Shown one piece after another: positions 34,271 through 44,824 of a stretch of 64,000 nt of DNA; position 1 is the first letter of the stretch, and each line of letters opens with the position of its first letter. The notes below the pieces were generated by a model. The model did no database searches. It was not told where the DNA came from and was given only the letters and a program-made list of their open reading frames with translations. The position numbers and the translations under genes were made by a program. The stretch covers positions 849,762 to 913,761 of the forward strand of contig NW_020653772.1 of NCBI RefSeq assembly GCF_003589595.1. The letters run 5' to 3'. The stretch is from Hyposmocoma kahamanoa. Lineage: Eukaryota; Arthropoda; Insecta; Lepidoptera; Cosmopterigidae.

Positions 34271-34388
34271 TTTAACTTTATTGAATGTCACGATGTTCGA
34301 CCACCATTACATTTAATTACTTTTGTGAAATGTCTCCACTAGTTTCTTACAATTATTAATATAAAGATCGAACACTTAGAAATAATTA
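34270..34388 (-). repeat. tRNA-derived SINE, family 2, 3' end
   Basis: TTGAATGTCACGATGTTCGA, TTACTTTTGTGAAATGTCTC, CTAGTTTCTTACAATTATTA, AAAGATCGAACACTTAG. Confidence 0.7.
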
Positions 34389-34389
34389 A

Positions 34390-35060
34390 TAACAAGTTTC
34401 TCGTTGGAAGGAATATTTCGATATGAGGTACATTATTTATGTAATATAAATCCTTTGGTATAATTTATTCTTGTTATTGTTGACATTAAATTGACAATGT
34501 GTTTATTAAATTATGTTAATTCGTCGAAGAGCGAAAATAATTCCAATAATCAATTAATCACACAAAATAAAAGTACAAGCAAGAATAAAAATTTATGAGG
34601 TTTAAATTCTGAAAGCATCCGAAGTTAAACTTTCTCTTTTCAATTGTTTTTCTTTCATCTGCCATTTTCCTCGCTATAGTGAGGCGAAAAGTTGTGTGTT
34701 TCGCTCGGCAGCAAAGTTGTTTTGCGTTTCGTGTCTTGAAACCCTCGCTACACTCAGAAATCTATTTTTTTTTTTAATCTTAGACACCTTCGCTTGCTTA
34801 TGTTTCAATACAAGCACTCGCGTCAATGTTTTTGTCGTTTAATGTACAGAATCCTCCAACAATGGCCTTAAGACAATAATACAAAGTGACTAACCATGTG
34901 ATAACCCAATCAAATACAAATAATCAGTAATCAGTCAAGATAGTGTTGTATAATCTATCTAATTGTTTTTGCCACTGGTAATGTATGTTATGATTGACAG
35001 ATACGGAAAGCAGATTTAGATACAAAACAAAAAACTTCCTATAAGCGGATCGTTCTTGCG
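34390..35060. other. Unannotated AT-rich intron DNA
   Basis: Nothing recognised. Confidence 0.45.
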
Positions 35061-35064
35061 GTCT

Positions 35065-35212
35065 CGGGAAATGAAACTCGAATGAGTAACTGGTTGACGA
35101 CTGTACCACCTCAGTCAACCGTGACCATGGGACCTGTAAAGGGCCCGAAACGTTGGTTTGTTAGAAAAACCAAATATAAGTGGTTTAAACCCGGAAAAAT
35201 AGTTTCATTTCC
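35065..35212. mobile_element. Short GGAAATGAAAC-ended element
   Basis: Left end GGGAAATGAAACTCG, right end CCGGAAAAATAGTTTCATTTCC. The centre GTCAACCGTGACCATGGGAC is shared, inverted, with 53638-53790. About 150 bp, no coding capacity. Confidence 0.5.
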
Positions 35213-35239
35213 TATTCCTAAAAGTGTGTTGCTTTCGTG

Positions 35240-35342
35240 GCTCACTCTTCGCGGGTATCATGGACACACACATAGACATTGCTCCCAAACTTACGAGAGA
35301 AATGTGTAAATGTAGGCCATACAAATAAATCTCATTTTCAGT
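35240..35342 (-). repeat. tRNA-derived SINE, family 1, body only
   Basis: CGCGGGTATCATGGACACAC, CTTACGAGAGAAATGTG, GTAGGCCATACAAATAAATC. Confidence 0.75.
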
Positions 35343-35389
35343 TGAATTATATCTTTAACTAAAATTAGAAGATTTTAATACCAGTAGAT

Positions 35390-36075
35390 GTCCTGCCACC
35401 TTACCTATTTCTGACGCCAAGCAGTAATGTTAGCATTACTGTGTTCCGCTTCTGCGCACCGCATTCGATTCGTTCCGAATTCGAGACTTTTATTAATAAC
35501 ATCAAGTGACATACACGCCTGTCCATAACAGTTGCAATGCCACTCAGAGCTTTAAGGCTGCCTTTCCACCAGAGATGTGCGAGGAAAAAATCCACCAATA
35601 GGATTTCTTCATTTTCCTAGTTACGCTTAGCGCGGCTCCGGTGGAAAAGGGTTAGCGGAGCTAAGTATTTGTACATACAAAATAGCGAGAGATGGTACAA
35701 GGAATGTGTGCGAGGGATGCGGGCGAGGAATGTGTGCAAAACGGTGTAGGAAACTAGAGCTACTGAAAGTATGACACAAACTGACACTGACACATCGCCA
35801 CCGCTCGAACACCACACCGTACCCCGTTCGCGCATAGCTGAAAAGAGTTCATAACGCATCCTTGCACATCTCTGGTGAAAAAGCAACCTAAATCGCAAAG
35901 ATGTGAAGGGCACCACCACTGCGCCCGTCACCCAGAGACATAAGTTGATAAGTCCCAAGTGCCTGTAATTTCACCAGCAACCTTGCCCTTAAAAAACCGG
36001 AACGTATTAATGCTGAAATTAGTGCTTGGTGGCAGTACTTCCCTGGAGGAACACTTTCACAAAGAGCTCTCCTGC
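35390..36075 (-). repeat. SINE-like repeats (GCAGTAATG family), one split by a Harbinger-type MITE
   Basis: 35390-35460 is a 5' fragment (CGCCAAGCAGTAATGTTAGC) in plus orientation. 35495-35555 plus 35889-36075 is a minus copy (CACTCAGAGCTTTAA | AAATCGCAAAGATG, CTGCGCCCGTCACC, CTTCCCTGGAGGAACAC) interrupted at TTTAA. Confidence 0.85.
35556..35888. mobile_element. PIF/Harbinger-type MITE (333 bp)
   Basis: Inverted ends GGCTGCCTTTCCACCAGAGA / GGTTGCTTTTTCACCAGAGA, continuing TGTGCGAGGA / TGTGCAAGGA. Flanked by TAA on both sides, as expected for this superfamily (TWA targets). Removing it restores the host SINE-like consensus CTTTAAATCGC. No transposase. Confidence 0.88.
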
Positions 36076-36259
36076 TACTAATGAATATAAGACTACAAAA
36101 CTAATACTTGAACCTATCTTACTAAATTTCAAAATACTTCGATGGAAAGCTTGAGACGTTTTTATAATAAATTGGTGGTCTTTAAAAGAAAATAAAATCC
36201 AACAACTTTCTTTGTACTTTCATTTTTATTCCTATATATATTCTTTTATACGTTTTATG

Positions 36260-36545
36260 CATTGACTTACAATTATATGGACGTCGGGTCCGCGCTAAAA
36301 AGTGTCCGAACTTATAGGGCGTTAAAATCGTATACAGAGCGCCATTCACGCTTTAGTCTTCGTTAGTTCGACTGACAGCGAAGCAAGCAAAATTAGACAG
36401 TACTGCGATGACATTACAATTTAAATTCAACGTTTTAGCTTTTTCGTATTCCTTTACATGTCACTACGTTTAAATAGGTTGACTTGGGACATTTTTTTCG
36501 TGGTTTTTGTATTAGACCCGTCGTCCATTTATTTGTAAGTCAATG
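36260..36545 (-). mobile_element. CATTGACTTACAA MITE, copy D (286 bp)
   Basis: Perfect 8-bp duplication GTTTTATG on both sides. Interior as in copies A, E and J, inverted. Confidence 0.94.
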
Positions 36546-36629
36546 GTTTTATGCGTCTATTATATATATTTTTTATATTAACGGGAGACTGATATTCTTT
36601 TTTTAAACTATGTAATTAGAATCTATGGC

Positions 36630-36740
36630 AATATAATCTCAGTACAGAGTACTAAAAAAACCGACCTCAAAAGTACGTGGAATTACGTCTATTTGCTAAG
36701 TTTTATTGAAATAGGGGATATTTCAATAAAACTTAGCGTT
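36630..36740 (+). repeat. GAAGTCGG family 5' fragment ending in a perfect fold-back
   Basis: CTCAGTACAGAGTACTAAAA..GACCTCAAAAGTACGTGG is the family start. Then 36695-36713 and 36719-36737 are perfect 19-bp inverse copies (GCTAAGTTTTATTGAAATA) around the loop GGGGA. Confidence 0.85.
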
Positions 36741-37360
36741 ACAAGTGTAGTTTGATTTCATGCTGAAACCAAATTTCTTAAATTATGACTATAAATAACA
36801 CCCTAACAAACTAGAGATACTACGTATTGTTTCTTTGGATAAATGACTGTTTATGATTTTTATGATTACAAGCACAAGTAAAAGTAATCGTTACCGCGTG
36901 CGCCTTCGGCGACATGTCACGACAACATTGACTATGAAAACGCAACGAAATGTTGCTTTAAGATATACTCTAGAATTTAGAATATTAATCTGAATAGCAA
37001 ACTACTTATTTTTTTGTTTAAGAATATATTTTCTTAAAATACATCCAAGAAATTTTGAATTCATTTAAGATTATTTAAATTTGATGTAAGAGGTAAAAAT
37101 TTCTTGATGTAAGTAATGTCCAATTAATTGATTAGAAATGAAATAAAATCTTGAAGTGAACGTATATGTCTCAAAGTTAGAATAAAGTTAAGAGTAAAAT
37201 TGTATTAGAAAAAGATAAGCAGTATTTTTGTAATGACAATATTTTATTACTTTTAATAAATATTTTTTCAGAATTAGCAAATATTTTGAGAAATTGCTCT
37301 TTCTTATTAGTAGAAATCCTTTTTTTCTGTGTACACCTAGAGATAAAATGATCCCTGTGA
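36741..37360. other. Unannotated AT-rich intron DNA
   Basis: Nothing recognised. Confidence 0.45.
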
Positions 37361-37364
37361 CATT

Positions 37365-37565
37365 TCGGATCGTCATTTCTCGGATTCGGAACTACTCGGC
37401 TACTCTCTAAAAAATAAATACTCGACCTAATTAAAAATCAATATCAAGTGTGAAGCTTCACTCGGATCATGCTTCTTTTTAATTTCATCGAGTTTACTTA
37501 TTTGACAGTAATTATTACGGACGGATGTCGGACGGAGAACGCCTAGTGCGCAAAGGCCCTAAAAC
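37365..37565 (+). repeat. Fragment related to the CACACTAGCG element
   Basis: CAAGTGTGAAGCTTCACTCG, GATCATGC, TTACTTATTTGACAGTAATT and CGGATGTCGGACGGAG match 41328-41440. Confidence 0.6.
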
Positions 37566-38935
37566 TAACTTCTAAAACGTTACAATAATAACAATTTCCC
37601 TCTAAAGTGCGAAGCCACCGGAAACACGTAACTAAGTATTCCGGCCGCGTACTCTTGAGAAGTACATGCACATCAGTGTGAGAGCGAGAGGTCGTTAGGT
37701 CGTGGGAGAGATCGCATGCAATTGTAGCGGTTATTTTATAACTAATATTATGAGGCCAGTAATGCTATTTCAGAGCTTGGTTATAAAATTTACGTGTTAA
37801 AAATATTTTAACGGCTTCTATCGAATAATAGAATGCGAATGCACTATCGAAGATTGACGCAATTGTGAGACATTAAATTCTGAATCGGACCATGTAAATA
37901 ACTTTTTTGCGTCCATGCAAAATATCTGATAAGATATAAAAGTTTGACTAAAATACTTGACTTCCAAGTGCATGCAAACAAAAACTAAAAAAAGAAAGAT
38001 TCAAAAATTCTAAGTTTCGAAATCGAAGGGCATGTTTCATACTTCGAATTTCGAACGCTAGAACATTCCACTCACGATATTCCCACGATCATTAGCGGCG
38101 GCCGTGCTTACGGAATCTTGAATTTGGAATCTTCTCTTTTTAAATCGTTCGTATCTGGCAACGGTTGTACTGGTGTTCTTGGTAGTGTGGTGAGCTTCCT
38201 TTATTTTTAATAATTTCAATATTTAACGTTTTTTCCTTGTACGCACTTTCCTCTTTTAGTAAAGATTACAAAGAGATTATTTTTGTATTCTATTAAAACT
38301 ACACATGGCTCTCTTAAATAAATCTTTTTCATTTAATTTTGAATGGAATTCCAGAAAATCTTTGAATAGTCAAAAACGTCCGTTAAAAGTCGTTCCTTAC
38401 GCAATTCTGTCCATAACTTCCAAGAATTTGAAATCTACATTTCTTTTTATTACCAAGAGGCTGTATATAAGCCACGTACCGTAATAATTTTTATCCGAAA
38501 AAAAAAAACATCAGCCGTAACACACCTTTTGCGAATGAAACGTCTTAGAACATCTATCTATCTCTATCTAACTTAAGCATTTAACCTACTTGCTATTTCT
38601 TTCAAACAATCATTGCAGATGTTTCTAACAACTGTCTCGAATTAGAAACAGGTCATCTCTCTCTAATTCCTAAGAAGCGAAAAGGACGGAACACAAAGCA
38701 GATGTACCTATTCACGTAATAAATAGTCATGAACTAGTTGTAGCCCGCGGTGTTGCATTGAGTGATATAAAGATACAGTTTCGTGAAGCTGTCGTTAAAA
38801 TTATGGCTCAGTAGAAACAACACCTACTTTTCAAAATTTCAAAAGGCGGCAGATTCGAATACAGTTACGTTAACCCTGGATGACTCTTTCACTCTACTAC
38901 TAAAAATTATAAATTAAAATTTCGCACATAAATTC
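37566..38935. other. Unannotated AT-rich intron DNA
   Basis: No gene or known repeat recognised. Confidence 0.45.
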
Positions 38936-38939
38936 CGAA

Positions 38940-39000
38940 AAATTCAAGTGGTGAATGCCTGGGTTCGAACCCACGACCTCTGCTTGGGAGGCAGTTTAGA
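38940..39000 (-). repeat. tRNA-like relic (Gly-CCC-like anticodon arm)
   Basis: Minus strand CTGCCTCCCAAGCAG can form an anticodon arm with loop CTCCCAA, followed by GTGGGTTCGAACCCAGGC, a T arm with box B. The D and acceptor stems are degraded. More likely a SINE head or tRNA pseudogene than a working tRNA. Confidence 0.45.
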
Positions 39001-39304
39001 ATTACCGTACATAACACTCACTTTGAACGCAATAAAGTTGATAAAAAAAACTTTAAAGAAAAGCTATCAGGCAGTTGACAACAGGGTACTTTGATCCTTT
39101 CTTATCAACAACAAGCATATGTCCTGTAGCTGTCTCTTTCTAACTCGTTGCAGAACATATTCTGGTATCTCTCTCAGTCGTATTGTTAAATGTCAACAGC
39201 TGTTTCGCAACGGGATCTAGGGAGGCGATTGCGCAGAGCAGGGCTGCCGCACATCATCGATAGATTGAAAAAAAGGTTTAACGCTTAAAAATTATACACT
39301 TTAT

Positions 39305-39475
39305 TTGAAACTACAGGCAAATGGGACTCGTCAACTTATGTCCAACGGTGCAGTGCCCCTCAGATCTTTGCGATTTAAAGTGACACTGCAACTGCTATGG
39401 ACAGGCGTGTCGCTTAACACTAGGAATACCTACTACTTGTTAATCTCGATACTTGGTATCATAAAAAAAATCCTA
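39305..39475 (+). repeat. SINE-like repeat (GCAGTAATG family), 3' half
   Basis: CTACAGGCAAATGGGACTCG, CAGTGCCCCTCAGATCTTTG, CACTGCAACTGCTATGGACA, ending TTGGTATCATAAAAAAAATC. Confidence 0.85.
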
Positions 39476-39489
39476 TAATTTAGAAATGT

Positions 39490-40010
39490 AATTTGTCATC
39501 TATTTGGACGATGGCGATGGCCCAATGTTTGCACTGTATGCGCTGTATGAGACAGTTTGTTAAATTGTGGTTCTGATTTGGGTGTTCTGAGTACTACCCC
39601 AAGAGTGAATCCCGCCGCTCTGTTACTCATACTACAAGGACTTTCTACTACCACACCACCGTATAAAAGGCGAACTCCCTCCGAAGGGCCCCCCAGGTTG
39701 AGCAGTAACCAGTGCAATGCACCCGCCACCCTATTGATCCGGGGAACCAGGCGACGGAAGTGCTCCTCGAAATCCTAGCAACCGTCCAGGATGAGGCCCA
39801 AGTATTTTAAGTACTGCCCCACCTGGACGTCGACATCACCAACGCGAATCGAGAAGCTGGGCGGTTCCCTCCCTCGCGGGAGTTTGTGGGGCCACTTACA
39901 AACCCAGCTCTTCGATTTTTTCGACGACGCGAGAAACCCCGAGCTCAGCGAGTTCTCTCGGCGAGCACCAGGGTGTCATCAGCATAACACACCGGATGCA
40001 AAGGACTAAG
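39490..40010 (-). pseudogene. R1-like LINE reverse transcriptase relic
   Basis: Minus strand, several frames: CYADDTLVLAE (catalytic YADD) near 40000-39960, then GDVDVQVGQYLKYLGLILDG, RRLVPRINRVAGALHWLL, LNLGGPSEGVRLLYGGVV. The fixed order YADD, YLGLILD and the GGPS..RLLY segment is that of R1-like LINE RTs. GC-rich against an AT-rich background, with frameshifts. Confidence 0.8.
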
Positions 40011-40021
40011 TCTGCTAATTT

Positions 40022-40307
40022 CATTGACTTACAAATAAATGGACGACGGGTCTAATACAAAAATCACGAAAAAAATGTCCCAAGTCCACCTATTTAAACG
40101 TAGTGACATTTCAAGGAATATGAAAAAGCTAAAACGTCGAATTTAAATTGTAATGTCATCGCAGTACTGTCTAATTTTGCTTGCTTCGCTGTCAGTCGAA
40201 CAAACGAAGACTAAAGCGTGAATGACGCTCTGTATACGATTTTAACGCCCTATAAGTTCGGACACTTTTTAGCGCGGACCCGACGTCCATATAATTGTAA
40301 GTCACTG
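40022..40307 (+). mobile_element. CATTGACTTACAA MITE, copy E (286 bp)
   Basis: Flanks GCTAATTT and GTTAATTT match at 7 of 8. Right end changed to GTCACTG. Inserted just beyond the end of the R1-like relic. Confidence 0.92.
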
Positions 40308-40534
40308 GTTAATTTTGAATCATTTATGTTGTGTCGATAGTGTCAATGGCTTGATTTTGTACGTTTGGTATTGTGATAAAAGTTAAAGAGTAGTGGTGAG
40401 CCATCGAGCTGCTATTCAACTGCCATTGTAATTTTCTGGCATTCTACCCTTTGATGGCATAGTCTACTTATGTTATACATACATATTTAATTTGAAAACT
40501 AAATTGCTAATTAAACGAAATAAAAATTATATAT

Positions 40535-41000
40535 GCATCAAGAGTTTTTATAACCTGAAATGGCTTTGGTTGATTCAGCATAACAGTGAAAATGTTAAAA
40601 CAATCACTTTGGAAAAAATGTATGTAATTGAGGATAGACACTTATTAGCAAACGGTGTGAAAACACGATTCCTAAAATTTGTCACGATAGAAAAAAATAC
40701 AAACTTATGTCGAAATTTTATAGGAAAACCCATTGACTTACAAATAAATGGACGACGGGTCTAATACAAAAAACCACGAAAAAAATGTCCCAAGTCAACC
40801 TATTCGCAATTTAAATTGTAATGTCATCGCAGTATCGCGCTGTCAGTAGAACAAATGAAGACTAAAGCGGAGTGTAGCGCTCTGTATACGATTTTAGCGC
40901 CTTAAAAGTGCGGACACTTTTTAGCGCGGACCCGACGTCCATATAATTGTAAGTCAATGGGAAAACCACTGTATTCAATAGGTACTTCACACATACCCAT
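40535..41000 (+). repeat. TGGCTTTGGTTGAATCCGCA repeat, split by a MITE
   Basis: GAAATGGCTTTGGTTGATTC, AACAGTGAAAATGTT, GGTGTGAAAACACGATTCCT, GAAATTTTATAGGAAAACC, then after the MITE GGAAAACCACTGTATTCAAT. Confidence 0.85.
40731..40959 (+). mobile_element. CATTGACTTACAA MITE, copy F (short form, 229 bp)
   Basis: Perfect 8-bp duplication GGAAAACC. Lacks two internal segments of the long form. Nested in the 40535-41000 repeat. Confidence 0.94.
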
Positions 41001-41024
41001 GATTTTTTTTAATGGTACTTTTAG

Positions 41025-41145
41025 AAGGGCAACATCAATCGTTAGTGATTGAATGAATGAATGTCATCATCACTACCATTCCATTGAGACTCAACTGCCA
41101 TTGCGACTAGATTTTAGCAGAATAACAAAAAATAATTAAGAGGTC
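41025..41145 (-). repeat. CTAAAATCTAGTTGCAATGG repeat
   Basis: GGCAACATCAATCG, CCATTCCATTGAGACTCAAC, TGCCATTGCGACTAGATTTT. Confidence 0.6.
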
Positions 41146-41221
41146 TTTCTTTATTGCAATTTGTTGCTTGTAGAAAAAGGTTTACGATCACTGTACTTTT
41201 GATTAGATTTCATTCTAAAAG

Positions 41222-41545
41222 ATCCCCCACACTAGCGTCTTTCGAGTGTCAGCGTCTTGCAACACGACGTCAGTGGACTCCCGTCCTCAGTCCAACATCC
41301 GTCCGAAACAATTACTCAAAAGACAATGTCAAGTATGAAGCTTCATTAGCATCATGCGTCGGGTCGCATCATTAGTCGAGTATTACTTATTTGACAGTAT
41401 AATTGTTTCGGACCGATGTTTGACAGAGGACGGGAGTATTACCCTCTAAACAGTGTCGAATGTCGCCGAACGGACGTCGTGTCGACGCTGTGCTTGCGTT
41501 GGCTCGACGCTGACGCTAGAAAGACGCTAGTGTGAGGAGTCTCTT
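41222..41545. mobile_element. CACACTAGCGTCTTTC-ended MITE
   Basis: Left CCCACACTAGCGTCTTTCGA, right (inverse) CCTCACACTAGCGTCTTTCT, with TGTCAGCGTC / CGTCAGCGTC further in. The ends are inverted over about 30 bp. No clear target duplication, so the superfamily is open. Confidence 0.65.
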
Positions 41546-41687
41546 AAATAAAAACGAAACGTAAAAGGTTGGCCTGGTTATTTTCGAGTTCAGGGCATGA
41601 ATAATAAAGGTAGTAGTCGAAGGTTGTTTACCTGATCGATAGGTTATTATCATTTATGTTTCCATACTTTATACTACACTTTGCAGC

Positions 41688-41940
41688 AGAGGTCCTTGTG
41701 AAAGAGTTCGTCAAGGGTAATACTGTCACCTTATCTATTTCTGCCGCCAAGCAGTAACGTCAGCATTACTGTGTTCTGGTTTTGAAGGGTGCTGGTGAAA
41801 TTGCAGGCACATGAGACTTGTCAACTTGTCTCAGATCTTTGCGATTTAAAGCTCTGAGTGGTATTGCTATGGATAGGGGTGTAGCTTACCATCACGCGGA
41901 CGACTTGTTAGTCCCGTCACTTGATATTATAAAACAGCAA
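41688..41940 (+). repeat. SINE-like repeat (GCAGTAATG family), near full length
   Basis: GTGAAAGAGTTCGTCAAGGG, TTTCTGCCGCCAAGCAGTAA, CGTCAGCATTACTG, GGTGCTGGTGAAATTGCAGG, AGATCTTTGCGATTTAAAGC, CCCGTCACTTGATATTATAA. Confidence 0.9.
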
Positions 41941-41957
41941 ACTCGATATGTGTTATT

Positions 41958-42190
41958 TTTTAACCGACTTTAAAAACGGAGGAGGTTCTCAATTCGACTA
42001 CACTTTTTTTTGTATGTATGTTACGCGATAACGGCATTTGTAAATCGATTTTTATGATTCTTTTTTGTTGGAAAGACAAAAAGTATTGGTCCTCAGTATT
42101 GGTCCCATTTAAATTTGAAGGAAATATTCCACCTCTAAGAGTGACAAAATAGGATATGAATCCGGTGTCACGCACTTTCCGGTAACCGAT
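41958..42190 (-). repeat. GAAGTCGGTTAAAAA family repeat
   Basis: TTTTTAACCGACTTTAAAAA, GGAGGAGGTTCTCAATTCGA, TTTTTTGTTGGAAAGAC, ATGAATCCGGTGTCACGCAC, CCGGTAACCGAT. Confidence 0.8.
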
Positions 42191-42209
42191 TTCAATAAAA
42201 GATTTCTTT

Positions 42210-42432
42210 TATAATAAATAAATATTAGACAACATCACAAACGTTACTCTGACCCCAAAGTAAGTGTAGCTAAAGTGTCTTATGGAAATCGTAAACAACG
42301 ACGGTAGCACGAACACCCAGACCCGACACAATATAGAAATGTTAGTTTCTACATTGACCCGGCTGGGGATCGAACCCGGGACCTCAGAGATGACAACTGA
42401 AAACTGATGTGCAAGCCACTCGACCACGATCA
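42210..42432 (-). repeat. tRNA-derived SINE, family 3, near full length
   Basis: Minus strand: TGGTCGAGTGGCTTGCACAT (box A), GTCCCGGGTTCGATCCCCAG (box B), CGGGTCAATGTAGAAACTAA, CGTTGTTTACGATTTCCATA. The tRNA head is well kept. Confidence 0.8.
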
Positions 42433-42710
42433 AATATTTAAAATTTTACAAAAATGTTATTGTAAAAAAAAAAACTCACTTTCAGACACCATAGGTCCAT
42501 AGTTTGTTAGTAAGCAACCTTACACTATATTAGTAACACCCGAGTGTATGTATATGAGTATTGTATATGAAGTGTACATAAAAATATTCAAAATACATAA
42601 TATAAAATTCACAATTACAATTTATTGTAACATTCACACAAACTAAAGCTCATTGTATGGTATTGATTTCTCAGGCGTTTGCAATGGCTACATATTGGAT
42701 CTATATTTAT

Positions 42711-42943
42711 CATTGACTTACAATTATATGGACGTCGGGTCCGCGCTAAAAAGTGTCCGCACTAGTAAGGCGCTAAAATCGTATACAGAGCGCGACACTC
42801 CGCTTTAGTCTTCATTTGTTCGACTGACAGCGCGATACTGCGATGACATAACAATTTAAATTTCGAATAGGTTGACTTGGGACATTTTTTTCGTGGTTTT
42901 TGTATTAGACCCGTCGCGTCGTCCATTTATTTGTAAGTCAATG
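42711..42943 (-). mobile_element. CATTGACTTACAA MITE, copy G (short form, 233 bp)
   Basis: Perfect 8-bp duplication ATATTTAT. Short form, inverted, with the same internal deletions as copy F and a CGCGTCGTCC stutter near the right end. Confidence 0.94.
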
Positions 42944-42999
42944 ATATTTATTCATTTATTTTGTAGCATATCATATTGCACATATGTAATGGTAGGTAA

Positions 43000-43285
43000 G
43001 TAACAAAATACACATTTCGCTAAATATAGTACAATATGACGTTGGCAATACCAGCTGAGAGGATCTTCGAAATAGAAATTATCATCGTTGTGGGATCCAA
43101 TCATCAGCAAAATGTAAGCGACATCAAGTATCGCTCGATAAGTCGCCGGATATCATGAGTGTTACAATTCTACTGCACAAATAAATAATGAAGACCAAGT
43201 GCGGGAAGTTTGAAAATCTCGCATGGTTTGAAGATGTTGACACTCGCCTCTTCAGTCCCTTCGAGACCATGGATGTTAAAAACTT
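43000..43285. other. Unannotated intron DNA
   Basis: Nothing recognised. Confidence 0.45.
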
Positions 43286-43424
43286 CACTTGTACGCTATT
43301 TTTACAGGTACGCAGCTAAGTGACAAAATATTTTTCTTGAGATATCATAAAAAATAACCCAGTTTTCAAATATTGAAATTATTTAATGATATTTCAGCAA
43401 TGCATCGTTAGGGTAAGTTCCGAT

Positions 43425-43481
43425 GGCTCAGGGGTATCCATAAAGATTTCCCCCCCGTCAAAAAAAAAAAAAAAAAAAAAA
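43425..43481 (+). mobile_element. Tiny retroposed insert with poly(A)
   Basis: 35 nt (GGCTCAGGGGTATCC..ATTTCCCCCCCGTC) followed by about 22 A, flanked by the direct repeat AGGGTAAGTTCCGAT (15 bp). This has the layout of target-primed retroposition of a 5'-truncated transcript. Confidence 0.85.
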
Positions 43482-43569
43482 AGGGTAAGTTCCGATAAGT
43501 AGAACACGTTAACTCATTATAACTGTTCTTAAAAGATAATTTTGTGCTCCATTTTTTTTCTATTTAAAA

Positions 43570-43797
43570 CATTAACTTACAATTATATGTACGTCGGGTC
43601 CGCGCTAAAAAGTGTCCGCACTTGTAAGGCGCTAAAATCGTATACAGAGCGCGACACTCCGCTTTAGTCTTCATTTGTTCTACGGACAGAGCGATACTGC
43701 GATGACATTACAATTTAAATTCCGAATAGGTTGACTTGGGACATTTTTTTCGTGGTTTTTGTATTAGACCCGTCGTCCATTTATTTGTAAGTCAATG
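43570..43797 (-). mobile_element. CATTGACTTACAA MITE, copy H (short form, 228 bp)
   Basis: Perfect 8-bp duplication ATTTAAAA. Left end CATTAACTTAC has one change. Nested in the TAAGTGACAAA repeat. Confidence 0.94.
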
Positions 43798-43880
43798 ATT
43801 TAAAACGGATATTTGGCCATTTGTCACTTAGCCACGTTTTAGTTAATGGACGGTAGAAGTTAAGTTAAAGTGGCAACCCT

Positions 43881-44820
43881 GTTGAACAAAGTGGAAGTCA
43901 GCTGCTATTTTCAATTTCGAGATACTCACTGCACAGCTGTCCCATTGTTGGATCTTAGTTTTTTCTTATCGCCCTTCCATTATACGGGTTTTGGTTGAAC
44001 GATATGATACCCTTAGCTTTGTATAGAAAAAAAAATGGCTGAATGCTGTCTTTGGCCTCGAGAAAAAAAAATGGCTGAAAGTTTTGACAACCTTAACCTC
44101 AGATAGAAAAAAAAAGAAATTGCTGAAACTTCAGTTATTTACGATCGATGGAACGAACCAACTAAGATTCAGTATTTTATTTTGATAAGCCCTTTTCCGA
44201 CCGAGACCTTAGCTTTGCGGTATCAATCCTTAAAATAAAATGTAGTCTATTAAATAAAATTATCATATTTATTATAGATATACCGGAAACGGTAATGATT
44301 ATACATTTCCGTTAATAATATTCACACGATGTTTGCGAAACGACTTTTTCGTTTTATTAAACGGCTGATAAGATTTAGGTCCTTCGCCACGATGCGGAAT
44401 TTAAAAAAAGTAATTTCTAACAACACGGATATTGATAGAAAAAAAAACAAGATCATTCTACATTTAAAATATCTCCGATTCCTAAAATATTTAAAAAAAG
44501 ATGTTTTTTAAATACCATAGAGAATATTTTCAACGTCCATCTCTTTTTTTAACATCACGATTTGGTCACTGCATGCAAGACTTAAAGCATTGTATCCAAA
44601 GTCACGATTTCTTTGTTAAAAGCTGTTTATAACTACTTAATGCAAGAACCGTGATCTTGATGAGTGTTAATTATTGTTTTGTATTATATTATTAATATAA
44701 ATTTGCTTTTTGTGTTTAGTAACTTTTTTATAAGGTTTGGAGCGACGTTTAGTCATTATCGTCCATAGTCCGACTTATACATCATACGATGTTTAATAGA
44801 AACATCTACCAGTCTATTGT
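43881..44820. other. Unannotated AT-rich intron DNA
   Basis: Three spaced copies of an A-rich word ending GGCTGAA/TGCTGAA (44030-44125). No gene seen. Confidence 0.45.
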
Positions 44821-44824
44821 TTCG

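Larger units (their letters stand above)
43290..43880 (+). repeat. TAAGTGACAAA repeat carrying two insertions
   Basis: GCTAAGTGACAAAATATTTT, ATATTGAAATTATTTAATG, GGGTAAGTTCCGATAAGT, GGATATTTGGCCATTTGTCAC, GTTTTAGTTAATGGACGG, shared with 48335-48560 and 63548-63775. Interrupted by a retroposed fragment (43425) and MITE H (43570). Confidence 0.8.

Noticed and set aside
38940..39000. tRNA-Gly(CCC) gene
   Set aside because: Anticodon and T arms look right, but the D arm and acceptor stem are missing.
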